A program made the position numbers and the translations under genes. Of a DNA stretch of 64,000 nt, positions 32,990-45,620 are shown one piece after another; within the stretch, counting starts at the first letter, position 1, and each line of letters begins with the position of its first letter. The stretch is from contig NC_064830.1 of assembly GCF_024166365.1 (NCBI RefSeq), positions 92,744,968 through 92,808,967 of the forward strand. Reading direction: 5' to 3'. The stretch is from Elephas maximus indicus. Taxonomy: Eukaryota; Chordata; Mammalia; Proboscidea; Elephantidae. The notes beneath the pieces are model-generated. The model was not told where the DNA came from. It worked only from the letters and a program-made list of their open reading frames with translations, and did no database searches.

Positions 32990-33270
32990 TCTTCTTTAAA
33001 AAGCAGATTTTATTTTTTTTAGAGCAGCTTTAGTTTTATGGAAAAATTATGCAGAGAGTGCAAAGTTCTTGTTTATCCCCTTCCCCCTGCAGGTGGTTTT
33101 TCTTATTAACATCTTGCATTCCTGTGGTATATTTATGTGTTACATGTGGTGTCCCGTTTGTTATAATTGATGAACCAATATTGATACGTTGTTATTAACT
33201 AAACTCGATAGTTTACATTAGGGTTCACTCTTTGTGTTAGGCAGTCCTAAGCATTTTGACAAATACTTAA
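32990..33270 (-). mobile_element. Old L1 3' relic
   Basis: gagcagctttagttttatgg...acatcttgcattcctgtggta resembles the old L1M 3' end, reversed. A piece of it recurs inverted at 35590-35770. Confidence 0.55.
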
Positions 33271-33299
33271 TGTCATGTGTCCACCATTATAGTATCATT

Positions 33300-34065
33300 A
33301 GTCGTTAGAGAGATGCAAATCAAAATCACAATGAGATATTGCCTCACCCCTACTAGGATGGCTATGATCTGAATACAGAAAATAACAAGTGTTGACAAGA
33401 ATGGAGAAACTGGAACACTCATTCCTTGCTGGTGGAAATGTAAAATGGTACAGCCACTGTGGAAAACTGGTGGTACCTCAAAAAATTAAACTTACTATTA
33501 CCGTATGACCCAACAGTCCTAACCCTAGGTATGTACCCAAAAGAATTGAAAGAAGGAACACAAGCAAAAACTTGTACACCAATTTTCATTGCAACATTAT
33601 TTATAATAACCAAAAGGTGGAAACAGCCCAAATGTCCATCATCAGATGAACCGATAAACAAAACATGGTATATCTAAATATCTAGACAGTGGGATATTAT
33701 TTAGCCATAAAGAGAAATGAAGTCCTGATACATGCTATTACATAGATGAACCTTGAAAACACTATGCTGAGAGAAATAAACCAGACAGAAAAGGATAAAC
33801 ATTGTATGATTCCACTTACATGAAATATCTAGAATAGGTAAATATATAGAGACCGAAGTTTATTAGTGGGAGGGAGGGAGAAGGGGAATCATTATTTACG
33901 GTGCACTGAGTTTCGTTCATGGTGGTGCAATAATTTGGAAATGGATAGTGATGATGGTTGCATAACATGGTGAATGTAATGTTACTGAATGGTACATATA
34001 AAAAATGTTGAATTGGCAAATGTTTTGTTTATATATATTTTACCACAATGAAACAAAACTACAGG
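33300..34065 (+). mobile_element. L1 LINE 3' end
   Basis: The forward ORF2 C-terminus at 33459-33677 ([32 protein letters not shown]) continues into attgtatgattccacttacatg and the 3' UTR to about 34065. Inactive. Confidence 0.85.
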
Positions 34066-34156
34066 AGCCGGTTTAGACTTTTGGATAAGGCCATGAAATT
34101 AAAATGTCTATGTTGCAAGACTGTGGATGCAGAATATGTGAGAAGGGCTAGTATGA

Positions 34157-34158
<2 letters not shown>

Positions 34159-34198
<40 letters not shown>

Positions 34199-34200
34199 AA
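34159..34200. repeat. (CA)n microsatellite
   Basis: About 17 uninterrupted CA units, followed by a CAAA-type edge, in an L1-rich stretch. Confidence 0.95.
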
Positions 34201-34484
34201 CCAACCCATTATCACACCTTTACTTCAGTGGGAGAGCCATATAGCCTTTGGATTACAAAGAACTGCTGAGTGAACTTTAAGGAAGAGTCCTCCTCAATTT
34301 CAGGATGTCATTAATTAATTAGTTCATCAAATAAATATTTTTCGAATCCCTGCTTTATACCAGACACTGTTTTAGGTACTGGGGATATGGCTATACCTCT
34401 TGAAGATTTTATCCAATATATAACATACTCTCAAGTACTTTAAAAAGAAAAATTTTTTTTTATTTTAGGTACTCTCAATTTTAG

Positions 34485-34651
34485 GTGGTGGTTGGTGGTT
34501 TGAGTCCATCCAGAGGCTCCCCAGAAGAAAGGTGTGATGATTTACTTTTGAAAAATTAGCCACTGAAAACTCTATGGAACACAGTTCTTTTCTAACATAT
34601 GGGGTTGACATGAGTCAGAATCAACTCAGTGGCAATTGTGTTTTTTAAGTG
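34485..34651 (+). mobile_element. Diverged SINE
   Basis: ggtggtttgagtccatccagagg...ggggttgacatgagtcagaatcaactcagtggc. Forward and old. Confidence 0.65.
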
Positions 34652-35417
34652 CTATGCATAAAAATAAATCACTAAAAAGTTAAGCATGTGAGGAAGCCAA
34701 TTTTGAATTGGGTAGTTAAGGCAAGGCAAGGCCTTGGTATGGGGGTGACAGTAAAGCAGAAAACTGAAGAGAAAGGTCAAGCAAACCATGTGAAGAATCT
34801 GGGGGAAGGGTATTCCAGATAGAACAAGGGCAAAGATGCCAAGGCGGAAATCAACTTGGCATTTCAAGGAATATCCCAGAGGGCTTGTGATAACTGTGCA
34901 GAACAAATAAATAGGGGTGCAGTTGGAAAGATCGTGTATGCCTTTGGGGATTTATTCTAAGAATGATGGGAAACCTGTGCCAGGACTGCATTTGGCTATG
35001 TGTCACAGAAACTCCACCACAGCAATTTAACTAGATAACGGGTTCATTTTTTCTCACATAACATGGAATCCAGAGATGGGCAGATGCTCAAGGAGCAAGA
35101 TCTATTTTTCCTTCCCTTTCCTGATGTCTTTGGTATGACTGCTCTATCTCTGAGTATTTGCTTTCAAGATAAGAACAAGGGAGAAAAGCAAAGAACAAAG
35201 ATATATGCCATTACAGTCCCCCCCTTTATCAGGAAAATAGGAGCTTTCTTAAAATCCCTACCCAAAATGATTTCCATTTGTAACTCATTGGTTAGAATGG
35301 GGCCACATGTTCTCTTTAACTGCAAGGGAATCTGGGAAGTATGGATTTTAATTTCACACATTACTTTTCTCAAAAAGAAGGGGGGAGAGGGGAGTTGACA
35401 TTGGCTAGGAAACTAAC

Positions 35418-35580
35418 CCCCAAAAAACCTGTTGTCATTGAGTTAATTCTGACTCATGGCAACACTATAGGACAGAGTAGAGCTGCCCCAAAGGGTTTCC
35501 AAGAAGCAGCTGGTGGATTCAAACTACTGACCTTTTGGTTAGCAGCTGTAGCTCTTAACCACTGCGCCACCAGGGCTCCT
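35418..35580 (-). mobile_element. Afrotherian tRNA-derived SINE
   Basis: cctgttgtcattgagttaattctg...accactgcgccaccagggctcct. Reversed, full length. Confidence 0.9.
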
Positions 35581-35589
35581 ATAACACAA

Positions 35590-35770
35590 AGAGTGAACCC
35601 TAATGTGAACTAGGAACTTCAGTCAGTAATGATGTCTCAATATTGGTTCATTAGTTGTAACAAATGATGTACCACGTATAACACATAAAAGTACCACAGG
35701 GATGCAAGATGTTAATAAGAGAAACAATGTGCAGGGCGGAGGGGATAAATGGGAACCTCATACTTTTTGC
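35590..35770 (+). mobile_element. Old L1 3' relic, inverted relative to 33070-33240
   Basis: agagtgaaccctaatgtgaac...tgcaagatgttaataagagaa is the reverse of the relic at 33070-33240. Confidence 0.55.
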
Positions 35771-36200
35771 ATAAACATTGTTTCTATAGTTTTGTCTTTT
35801 CCAGAATGTCATGTAGTTGAAATCATATAGTACGTAGCTTTGTCAGACTGGCTTTTTTCACTTAGCAGTATGCATTTAAGGTTCCTCTACGCGTAGTGGT
35901 TAAGTGCTACGGCTGCTAACCAAAAGATTAGCAGTTTGAATCCGCCAGGCGCTCCTTGGAAACCCTGTGGGGCAGTTCTGCGCTGTCCTGTAGGGTAGCT
36001 ATGAGTCAGAATTGACGGCAGTGGGTTTTTTTGGCATGCCTATTTATGTTGTGATAGCTCGTTTCTTTTTATTGTTGAATAATACTCTGTTGTATGGATG
36101 TACCACAGTTTGTTTATCCATTTACCTATTGCAGGATATCTTGGTTGCTTCCCAGTTTTGGGCAATAAAGCTGCTATCGATATTCATGGGGAGGTTTTTA
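35770..36200 (-). mobile_element. L1 relic split by a SINE
   Basis: gtatggatgtaccacagtttg...atccatttacctattg is the usual reversed L1 ORF2/3' UTR text, interrupted at 35885-36033. Confidence 0.72.
35885..36033 (+). mobile_element. Afrotherian SINE inside an L1 relic
   Basis: tctacgcgtagtggttaagtgctac...gaattgacggcagtgggttttttt. Forward; it splits an L1 relic at 35770-36200. Confidence 0.85.
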
Positions 36201-36817
36201 TGTGGATGATTTATCTTTAAAAAACGATAACTCTGGTTGCCATGTGGAGCAAAGGAGGCAAGAGCAGAAGTACAGGTAACAATTAGTTTAGTTTCAGGTA
36301 GTTTAAGGGAGGGATGATGTTCGCTTGGACTAGGGTAATAACTGGAGGTTGGACTGGGGACAAAGTACATGGACTTAAATGGTTCAATGAACAGTTTTGC
36401 CATTTCTTGACTTGGGAAGACTGGGAGAGGAGCAATATTAGGGAATGGGAGATTAAGAATTCTGTTTTGGTCATGTTAGTTTTGAGATACCTATTAGTTG
36501 TTGAGGAAGAAATGGGATATAAGAGTCTGTACCTAATGGCAGAGGTCAGGACTAGAGATATGAATCTGGAAGGCATCAGCATAAGGACAGTCATGAAAGC
36601 CATGGACTAGATGAGAACAAGTAGGGAGTAAGTGTAGCAGAGAAGATAAGTGTAGACAGAGTGCCCAGGGACACTCTGCTATTTAGAGGAGATTCTGTTG
36701 AAGAAGACTAAAAAGGAACATCGAGAGAAGTATAAGGAGAGTATGGTGTTATGAGAGCCAAGTGAGAAAAGTGTTGCAAGAGAGGAAGTGATCAACTTTT
36801 GTCAAATGGTTCTAAGA
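36200..36817. other. No gene seen
   Basis: Purine-rich sequence with overlapping open frames on both strands (up to 106 codons). None shows a known domain. Confidence 0.45.
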
Positions 36818-36982
36818 GGCTCAAGCCAAGCCAGTTACCACTGAGTTGGTTCTGACCCATAGTGACCCTGTAGGACCGAGTAGAACTGCCCCATAGGGTT
36901 TCCAAGTTGTGGCTGGTGGATTCGAATTGCTGACCTTCGGGTTAGCAGCCTTAGCACTTAACCACTGCACCACCAGGGCTCT
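36818..36982 (-). mobile_element. Afrotherian tRNA-derived SINE
   Basis: gccagttaccactgagttggttc...ccactgcaccaccagggctc. Reversed, full length. Confidence 0.9.
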
Positions 36983-38278
36983 AAGAGGTCCAGGGAGGTC
37001 ATATAAAGTGAAGACTGAGAATTGAGTGATAACGTGGAAGTCAATTTTTAAATGGTCGCTTAAAAAAATTACTTTTCACTTAATATCTTTAAATATATGT
37101 CCAGGTTTTTTTTTTGTTTGTTGTTTTATATAAATGTGGTTTTATAAAGATGAAATAATATGATTGATTATACACATGCTTTTTATGCAATCTCACTTTT
37201 TCTTTTACATTTTTTGTTTGGCTCCCTTACCTCATCTTAACTTCTACCCTTCCCTCTCTATCACTAAAAGTTTTCCCTCCAGTGAAGAGATAGATGATAA
37301 GTAAACTCCCAACAGAGAGTCTGCGATAACAAACTAGGGTGCATTCTTCGATGTCTTCCTCCATACGTCCTGTACATCTCCATCCTACACAGACTTGTAT
37401 ACCTATAGATCTCTAACAGGTTGTCAAAACGTGATTCTTTCTGTCCCAGTTTTGGCTGAGGCTCTAACAGCTGACCATTGGTGTTAAGTGTCTCCAAATT
37501 CTAGTTCTTCTCTGTAGATTTACCACATCACCTGTAGGCTAACAATTGTGAGGTAGAAGAAGGAGAGAGAGAATTTTTCGGGGAAGAGTGCTGTGTTCTT
37601 ACCTCAGGTCAAGTGAATGAATCTGTGTTCCTTCGAATTTAGGCAGCACGAGGATGAGTGTGAGAAGCTCTGGTGATATTTAGCCCAAAGCAGGAGGGTA
37701 GGGAAGGAAAAAGCCTGTCCCAGGAGTAGCCAAAAATGCAAGAAATTTTCCGGGGACCTGAGATGGAAGGCAGCTGGTTTGAGATTTTTCAGGGACCTGA
37801 GGTAGGAGGCAGCAAGTTTGGGTCTTCCCTGAGAGGACCTCCTGAAGGGGATGGGCTTCTTAGAGAAGATAGAGTGGAGGATTCTCAGGTGAGGAAGAAC
37901 ATGAGGAGGCACCACAATGAAGTGGCTACCACAGGCCCTTGTTGTGTACCCCCAAAAGCTCTCCATTGAGATGAGAATCATCATGGGGAATTTGCTACTT
38001 CCAGATTATATTAACTAAGATCCTTTCTTCCCTCTCCTTCTTCCACCTCCCCAACAACCCAACTTTGGAAGATTTTGGAGTAGCCCAGTGGAGTGAGACT
38101 TGGGGGAGCAGGAGTAGAATAAAAAGAGTGGTAAAGAAAAAGAAGGCACGCAAGTCCCTTTCCTCTGCAGCCTTGCTAGGCTGAGGCTGGCTTGAGGCTT
38201 GAAGATTGGGGATGGAGGAGTGGCGGCTTTAACTTTGAATGAAGCATAGAGTTTTGATTAATACAGGGGACTGGACTT
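36983..38278. other. No gene recognised
   Basis: Apart from the 39-bp repeat at 37742, the stretch shows no repeat family or exon that I can name. Confidence 0.45.
37742..37819 (+). repeat. 39-bp unit repeated twice, in frame
   Basis: Units 37742-37780 and 37781-37819 share ttttcNggggacctgag and ggaggcagc. In frame they encode EIFRGPEMEGSWF and EIFQGPEVGGSKF within a 77-codon open frame (37736-37969). No known family recognised, so coding status is open. Confidence 0.7.
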
Positions 38279-38466
38279 TTTTTTTTTTTTAATAATTTTT
38301 ATTGAGCTTTAAGTGAACGTTTACAAATCAAGTCAGTCTGTCACATATAAGCTTATATACACCTTACTCCATACTCCTACTTACTCTCCCCGTAATGAGT
38401 CAGCCCTTCCAGTCTCTCCTTTCGTGACAATTTTGCCAGTTTCTAACCCTCTCTACCCTCCCATGG
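38279..38466 (-). mobile_element. Short L1 3' end insertion
   Basis: The reversed L1 3' tail (poly-T, aataatttttattgagctttaag...) is flanked by GGGACTGGACNTTTT at about 38266 and 38464. Confidence 0.82.
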
Positions 38467-38699
38467 GACTGGACATTTTAATACTGAAGAGACATGGGTC
38501 TTAGAGCTGAAAGTGCTAGAGGTACTCACTGTTACCTAGGATTGACTGAAGAGTTATGGCCAGTGCCTGAGATTTCATGTGAGGGGTGGGAAAGAATTAA
38601 TCTATAGAGAGGGTTTGAAGGAAGCAGCTGGAAGAAAGAATAAAATTGTTTTCTGTGTGTAGCCTATCAAGTTCAGATCGTTTAATATACTGGTGAAGC

Positions 38700-39200
38700 A
38701 CATTCATGTGAATACACACTCATGCACACACACGTATACAAACACATGGATAATTGTTTTATGATCATTGTTTTACAAAAATGGCATCATGTCCTATGTA
38801 TTATTGTATATATTTTTTTCTTTATTCAGCAATACCTTGTACAAATTTCTACAAGTCATTTGTTGTAGTTCTATTTAATTCCTTTTAAGGCTACATTCTA
38901 TATTATAGTCTAAATTTATCATAATTTATTCAGGCATTTTCTTAATGTTAGACTCACTGTTTTCCCAATTTAGGGCTACTAAAAACAAACCTGAAATAAT
39001 GATCCTTGAATGTATGATTTTGAATACTGGTGCTTTACCTTCTCTGGAACAGAATCCCAGAAAGAGAATTGCTGAGTCAAAGGGTATGTATATTTTAACT
39101 ATTAATAGCTTTTGCCAGATTACTTTGCCACTTGGCTGTTTTAACACTTCAAGTTTCCATTAGTACTACTTTTTGTCAATAGTTTATATTTTATGATAGT
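38700..39200 (-). mobile_element. Old L1 relic
   Basis: ttattcaggcattttcttaatg...agaattgctgagtcaaagggtatg is reversed L1 ORF2-end sequence. No open frame of note. Confidence 0.6.
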
Positions 39201-39261
39201 TGGTAATCTTTACAAATGGTTTCAGTGGAGTGATAAGAGGTATGTTAAAAAGAGAATGGGA

Positions 39262-39850
39262 GGTGTAATTGTAATCTATTGCTGCATAGCAAATTACTCC
39301 AAAACTTAGTGGCTTAAAACAACAATTATTACCTCACAATTTCTGTGGGTCAGAAATCTGAGCATGGCCTAGTAGTGCCCCTGGCTCAGGGTTTACCCCA
39401 AGACGGCAATTAAGGTGTCAGCTAGGGTGCGGTCTTCTCAAGACTCTACTGGGGAAAGATCTGCTTCCAAGCTTACTCATTTTTTTGCTGGGTGGATTCA
39501 GTGGTTGTGGACTATTGATCTGAGGGCCTCAGTTCCTTGCTGGCTGTTAGCCAAAGACCTCCCTCACTTCCTTGCTATGTGGGCCTCTCCATGGGGGCAG
39601 TTTATAATATGACAGCTGGCTTCCATCAGAATGAGCAAGGGAGAGAATCAGAGAGGATGAACAAGACAGAAGTCAGTGTCTTTGCACCCTAATCTTAAAA
39701 GTGACATCCTATCACTTTTGCCATATTTTATGTCTTAGAACAAGTCACTAGGTCAAGCCCACACTCAAGGAGAGAGGATTATATAAGGGCATGAAAACCA
39801 GGATTTGGATATCATTGGGGGGTCATCTTAGCGGCTTTCTCCTTCAGGAG
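39262..39850. mobile_element. ERV LTR relic
   Basis: tctattgctgcatagcaaattactcc...gtcactaggtcaagcccacactcaagg...ggggtcatcttagcggc is a near full-length copy of a common mammalian LTR. No coding sequence. Family name not assigned. Confidence 0.6.
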
Positions 39851-40604
39851 ATGATTGTAAGATGCTGATTCTAAGACAGCATCAATTTAACAATAACTTT
39901 TTCATAAAACAAGAACACTGCCATATTAAATGTATTATTGATTTTAAGGAGGAGTTTGTGTTTCCTGACTAATTTCCTTTTTGTGCTAAAGGCAGTATAG
40001 GTAATTTGGACAAACTCTCCTACTGTGCAACAAATAGAGAAGCTAGAAAAATATAAAAATTATTTCCTTGGAGGCACCAGAGAGTGAATGAAGTAGAGTT
40101 ACCTGGCCAGGCTTGGATGAGGATGAAGGCCCAAGGAAGGGAGCCCCATGTTTGGTCCTGGGTTTCCCTTGGGAGTGTTTGCCTAATTTAGAAGAGACAG
40201 CCAAGAGGCTGAAAGACTGAGTAATAGAACTTCTTGGTACTTGGGGCCATATAATGGAGTCTAGGGCCTGCCAAGTGGGGAGAGGCACTGATGAACCTCC
40301 CTTCATTTGATAAAGTGGAAGTAGACAAATCCTGGCAGGGACTGTGGCTCAGCCTTAAGTCTTCATAATTCCTGGGTCTGTGTAAAGGTGAGTCATGGTA
40401 CCTGGGAGAAGAAACATAGATCCTTTCTGGAGAAAGACACATCATTCCAAGCCATAAATTATTTATACAAGTTTGTAATTATAGTATCCAGCACATAACA
40501 AAAAATATTCATATACATGAAGGACAAGGTACATGAAGGAACAAACAAACAAACAAACGGTAGAAACAGGCAAAAAAGGACTCCAGATTGTGGAGTTAGT
40601 GCAT

Positions 40605-40765
40605 GTAACCCATTGCAGTCAACTCAATTCCGACTCATAGCAACAGTATAGGACAGAGTAGAACTGCACCCATAGGGTTTCCAAGGAGTGCCTGGTGGAT
40701 TCAAACTACTGACTTTTTGGTTAGCAGCTGAGCACTTAACCACTATGCCACCAGGGTTTCCAAGT
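40605..40765 (-). mobile_element. Afrotherian tRNA-derived SINE
   Basis: acccattgcagtcaactcaattccg...ccactatgccaccagggtttcc. Reversed, full length. Confidence 0.9.
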
Positions 40766-40871
40766 TAGTATATACAGATTTTAAAATAAATATACTTACT
40801 ATGTTGAAGGGAATAAAAGATAAGATTGAGAATTTCAGCAGACAGAAAACCCAAAACTATATTATGTACTT

Positions 40872-40910
40872 ATACACACATGCACACGTACACACACACA
40901 CACACACGTT
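40872..40910. repeat. CA-rich microsatellite
   Basis: tacacacatgcacacgtacacacacacacacacac, interrupted. Confidence 0.85.
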
Positions 40911-40979
40911 CATAAAAGAAACGTAATGAGAAATTCTATAACTGAAAAAACACAAAAACCAAAATTAAGAATTAAACAG

Positions 40980-41640
40980 ATGGGTTTAACAGCACATTGG
41001 AAAAAAGCTGCAGAGAGAATTAGTGACAAGAAGATGGATCAGAAAAAAAATCCAGAGAAGCACAAAAAGAAAAAAGGATAGAAAAATAGACAGGAGAATA
41101 AAAGACACGATTCGGGGGAAGGATCTAATATATGCTTAGTTGGAATCCCAGAAAGAGAGAAGAGAGAGAATGGGAGCACAGCTATTGAAGAGCTGTGGGC
41201 AAATATTGAAGAGCTCATGGCTGAGATTTTTCCAAAACTGATGAAAGGTATCAAGCAACAGATTAAAGAAGTTTGATGAAACACAGGCAGGATAAATAAA
41301 AAAGAAAAATATACCTTGGCATAAACAGAGTAAAACTTCTGAAAAGAAAATACAAAGAAAAGTTTTTAAAGCAGTCAGAGAAAAAAAGACAGACAACTTC
41401 AAATGAGCAATCATCAGAATTTCAGCTGACTTCTCAGCAGAAACAATGGGAGCCAGAAGACAATAGAATGATATCTTTAAAGTACTGAAAGAAGGTTAAC
41501 AGCGAGCAAAAATATCCAAGAATGAGGTGAAATACAGTTTCAAATAAAATGAGAGAATTGGTCACCAGCATCCTGGCTCTAAAGGAAATAATAAAGAAGA
41601 AAAATGATCCAAGGTAGAAACTTGAACTTACAGAAATAAA
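40980..41640 (+). mobile_element. Old L1 internal relic
   Basis: agctgacttctcagcagaaac, aatgggagccagaagac, aagtactgaaag are typical of old L1 sequence in forward orientation. AT-rich, no coding frame. Confidence 0.5.
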
Positions 41641-41777
41641 AGAAGAACACTGAAAATGATAAGTATGTGGATAAACCTAAATAAATATTGACTATAATAA
41701 CATCTTTTTGGGTTAAAAAATTTATATTGTATTTTGTATATGTTTAGATTTGTATTTAATTACATATTATATAATGT

Positions 41778-41816
41778 AGTATATATAATCTATATACCAC
41801 ATAGATTATATATACT
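41778..41816. repeat. AT-rich perfect hairpin
   Basis: agtatatataatctat (41778-41793) is perfectly reverse-complemented by atagattatatatact (41801-41816) across a 7-nt loop. Confidence 0.88.
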
Positions 41817-42157
41817 AAAATATATGTAACTAAATATAACTCAGAAGCTGGGTAAAAGGAGATAAAGTGTTCAATATCCAGGAAAAGAGTAAAGTTCCCA
41901 ATTAATATTAGACTTTGATGAGCCAAGAATACATGCTTGAGGTCCAGAAAAGATGGTGGTGTGAGTAGCTGCAGTTCCCATCTCTCCACACAAACACGCC
42001 AAAACACCAAGTACTCCTCACTTATTGCCTATCTTATTATCTGACATTTCACATTTATGAAAATAGTAAAAAATCTACTATCTGACTGTTTTGTGCATTA
42101 ATGACATGCACGTGGCAGAATGAACTCTGAGGTGCAAGGCAAGACTAACACTGGCTG

Positions 42158-42590
42158 TGTTGGTTAAGGTTATATGTCAACGTGGCTGGGCCATGATTCT
42201 CAGTGGCTTGACAGTTATGTGATACTATAACTTGGTAGTTATGTAATGATGCAATTTGGCAGTTATGTAATGATGTAGTCATCCTCCATTTTGTGATATG
42301 ATGTGCTCATCCTGTATTTTTGCATAACTCTGATTTTCACATACTGACCTGATCTTTGGAACCTAATCATATCAGTAAGTGAGGAGTGGGTGTACGTACT
42401 GACAGAATCAATTTTATCAGAACTCTGAAAATCAGTCAAAGGATTACAGCAACTAAGTGAATGCTGAACCAAGAGAAAGGTGACATGGAAATGGTAGAAA
42501 AGCATTGGTTTTCTATTTGACTGTAAGTTATCACCTCCCTGGCTCAGTGTGGTTATCTTAAAGTGGCAGTGGCCAACACTCCCAAAAGGG
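42158..42590 (+). mobile_element. Diverged MaLR-like LTR with internal short tandem copies
   Basis: gtcaacgtggctgggccatgattctcag is the LTR 5' region. It is followed by about three copies of a 25-30 bp unit around gttatgtaatgatg (42208-42272). The 3' limit is unclear. Confidence 0.6.
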
Positions 42591-42639
42591 AGCCTAGTTT
42601 CTAGCTGTAGAGGTTCAACAGCAGATTTCAGCTGGTAAA

Positions 42640-43790
42640 AGAAAGAATCAGTGAACTTGAAGATAAGACAATTGAAATTATTGTGTCTGAGGAAAAAAAA
42701 AAGGAATGAAAAAAAGTGAACAGAACCAAAGAGATTTGTCAGACACCATCAACTGGTCCAACATATGCATTATTGGCATCCCAGAAGAGAATTAAGAGGC
42801 AGAAAGATTATTTGAAGAAATAATGGCCAAAAAATGTCCCAAATTTGGTGAAAGACATTAATCTACATATCCAAGAAACTCGATGAACTACAAGTAAGAT
42901 GAACCCAAAGAAATCCACATCAACACATGGTATAATTGAACTCTAAAAAGCCAAAGATAAAAAAAGAATCCTGAAAGCAGCAAGAGAGCAGTGAATTGTT
43001 ACATACAAAAGCTCCTAAATAAGATTAAGCTGTAATTTCTCCTCAGAAACCACAGAGGCCAGAAGGGAGTGGGATAACATAGTGAAAGGGCTGAAAGAAA
43101 AGAACTGTCAACCAAGAATTTTATATTCAGAAAAACTTCTTCAAAAATGAGGGTGAAATTAAGACACACCTTGATAAACAAAAGCTGAAGGAATTTGTTC
43201 CATAACACCTGCTATACAAGAAATGCTAAAAGAAGTCCTTCAGGTTGAAGTGAAAGGACACTAGATAGTAACTCAAATCCATATGACGAAAAAAAGATCT
43301 CCAGTAAAAGTAATTTCATGAGTAAATATATATAGGCCAGTTTTATGGTCTTCCTGTGTTGTAATTCTACTTTTTATGTCTACATCATTAAAGAGCAATG
43401 CATAAAATAATGATAAATTTATTTTATTGGACATACAATGTATAAAGATGTAGTTTGTGGGAGGAGCAGTATAGGGACAGAGTTTCTGTATGTTTGTGAT
43501 GACAACAACATAAAGAGGAAGAGGAGCTATATAAGAATAGAGTTTTTGTATGTTTTTGAAGTTATGTTGGCATCAATTCAAAATAAGTTATAAATTTAGT
43601 ATATTAAGCTTAAGGGGTACTGAGTTCCTGTTTGGGGTGATGAAAAACTTTTGGAAATAAATAGTGATGATGGTTGCACAACATGGTGACTGTAATTAAT
43701 GTCACTGAATTGCACACTAGACATAGTTGAAATGAAAATTTGTTTTGGCTATGTATATTTTATTGCAATAAAATTTTTAAAAAAGAATGC
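42640..43790 (+). mobile_element. Old L1 relic
   Basis: Includes acagaggccagaagggagtg, accaagaattttatattcag, gctgaaggaatttgttcc and agaaatgctaaaagaagtcc, then ends ttttattgcaataaaattt. Forward L1-type relic without open frames. Confidence 0.6.
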
Positions 43791-43926
43791 ATGCTTAATA
43801 TTTACGGTAACTATTAAAAGGTTTTAAAAGAGTGTATAATTCACAAAGTAATGGAGATGAAAAGAGCATATTAAAAAGATAGTTTTAGAAGCCTAATATG
43901 ACAAAGCTTATTTTAAATGTTAATGT

Positions 43927-45602
43927 TCCACTAGCCAATAATGTTGCCTAAAATGTTAGGAATAGGACTGGTTGCTCTATGACACTGGACAAGTGTAATA
44001 CCTTGAATACTCTGCATAAAATGGCTACCATCTACCTACCCAACTTCTTTTCCTTCTATCTCTGCTGTGGATTCTTTCATCCATTGTCTCATCATCTCCC
44101 AAGGCTTCTATGTTGATATCCATGCTGTTTATCCTACTTCTCTTTGCCCTTTTGAATACACCATCTTGACCGGGATAACTTAACGTTAATCTTGAGGATC
44201 AGAATAATTAACTTCACTTAACCCCCATTTTGAAACTTTACCTTTGAAGGTTGTGTGATTGAATCCTTGGTTTGGGGTTCTGAGGGAGGAGGAGGGATGC
44301 ATTCTCAATTGATGAAAACTGAAGATGGAGTGGGAATAACCTGGAGCAAAGGACTTTGTATTTTGGTTGGGAATTTATGACTGGAATAACAAAGGCCTAC
44401 TACAGTGGCAACAAGGTCTGGAGGTCGACAGTCCAGAATTCAAAAATGACCTCAGGCACCAAGCAAGGTCTTTCCATTTTTTTTCTGCTCTCCACATGTA
44501 TAGTCTTCTTCCTCATCCTTGTTGCCTCCTAGCCACTAGGTAGCTACTGTGCCTCCAGGTGTTATGCCTGCAATTAAGGAAAGAAAAAGACGGAAGGAAA
44601 AATGCTCTGCCAGTTGAGCCAGCCCCCCCTTTTAAAATCAGTGTTAATGAGTTATAATTTACATATAATAAAAAACACCTATTTTAAGTGTTGAGTTTTG
44701 AAAAACATATTTGAAAAATGTATACACCCATGTAATTACCATCACATTCAAAATACAGATTATTTCCATCACCCAAAAACTTCCCTCATGTTCCTTTGTA
44801 TTCAACTCCCTCTCACCTCTGACCCTAGGAAACTGTTGTCGTTCTTTAATCACTGCAGATTAGTTTTTTCTTGTCCTAGAGTTCAAATAAATGTTGTTGT
44901 TAAGTGCCATTGAGTCAGTTCTGACTCATGGCGACCCCATGTACAACAGAACAAAGCACTGCCTGGTCCTGCGCCATCCTTGCAATCATTATGCTTGAGC
45001 CCTTCGATGACACTCTACCAAGCATGATGTCCTTCTCTAGGGACTGGTCCCTCCTGATAACAGGTCCAAAGTATGTGAGGCATAGTCTCTCCATCCTTGC
45101 TTCTAAGGAGCATTCTGGTTGTACTTCTTACAAGATAGACTTGTTCATTTTTTTGGCAGTCCATGCTATATCCAATATTCTTTGACATCACCACAATTCA
45201 AAGTTGTCAATTCTTCGGTCTTCCTTATTCATCGTCCAGCTTTCAAATGCATATGAGGCGACTGAACACACCATGGCTTGGGTCAGGTGCACTTTAGTCT
45301 TCAAGGTGACATCTTTGCTTTTTAACACTTTAAAGAGGACTTTTGCAGCAGATTTGCCCAATGCAATGCGTCTTTTGATCCTTGACTGCTGCTTCCATGG
45401 GTGTTGATTGTGGATCCAAGTAAAATGAAATCCTTGACAACTTCAATTTTTTCTCTATTTATCATGATGTTGCTTACTGGTCCAGCTGTGGGGATTTTAG
45501 TTTTCTTTATGTTGAGGTATAATCCATACTGAAGCCTGTGGTCTTTGATCCTCATCATTAAGTGCTTCAAGACCTCTTCACTTTTAGCAAACCAGGTTGT
45601 GT
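43927..45602 (+). repeat. Left arm of a large inverted repeat
   Basis: The arm pairs with 46161-47832 read in reverse. I counted about nine mismatches in the first 620 bp, only a few over 44560-45410, and about 10% over the innermost 110 bp. The arm holds unassigned sequence (43927-44890) and an RTE LINE 3' fragment on the minus strand (44894-45602). Small open frames in the two arms are mirror copies of one another. Confidence 0.92.
44894..45602 (-). mobile_element. RTE-clade LINE 3' fragment (left arm copy)
   Basis: Read on the minus strand, it covers the stretch after the YADD box of reverse transcriptase and the C-terminal domain (LKTKVHLTQAMVCSVASYAF), ending in the RTE 3' tail (gtcgccatgagtcagaactg...gttaacaac type). 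Frames are broken by shifts and by a shared deletion. Confidence 0.85.
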
Positions 45603-45620
45603 TGTTGTTGTGTTGTGTGT

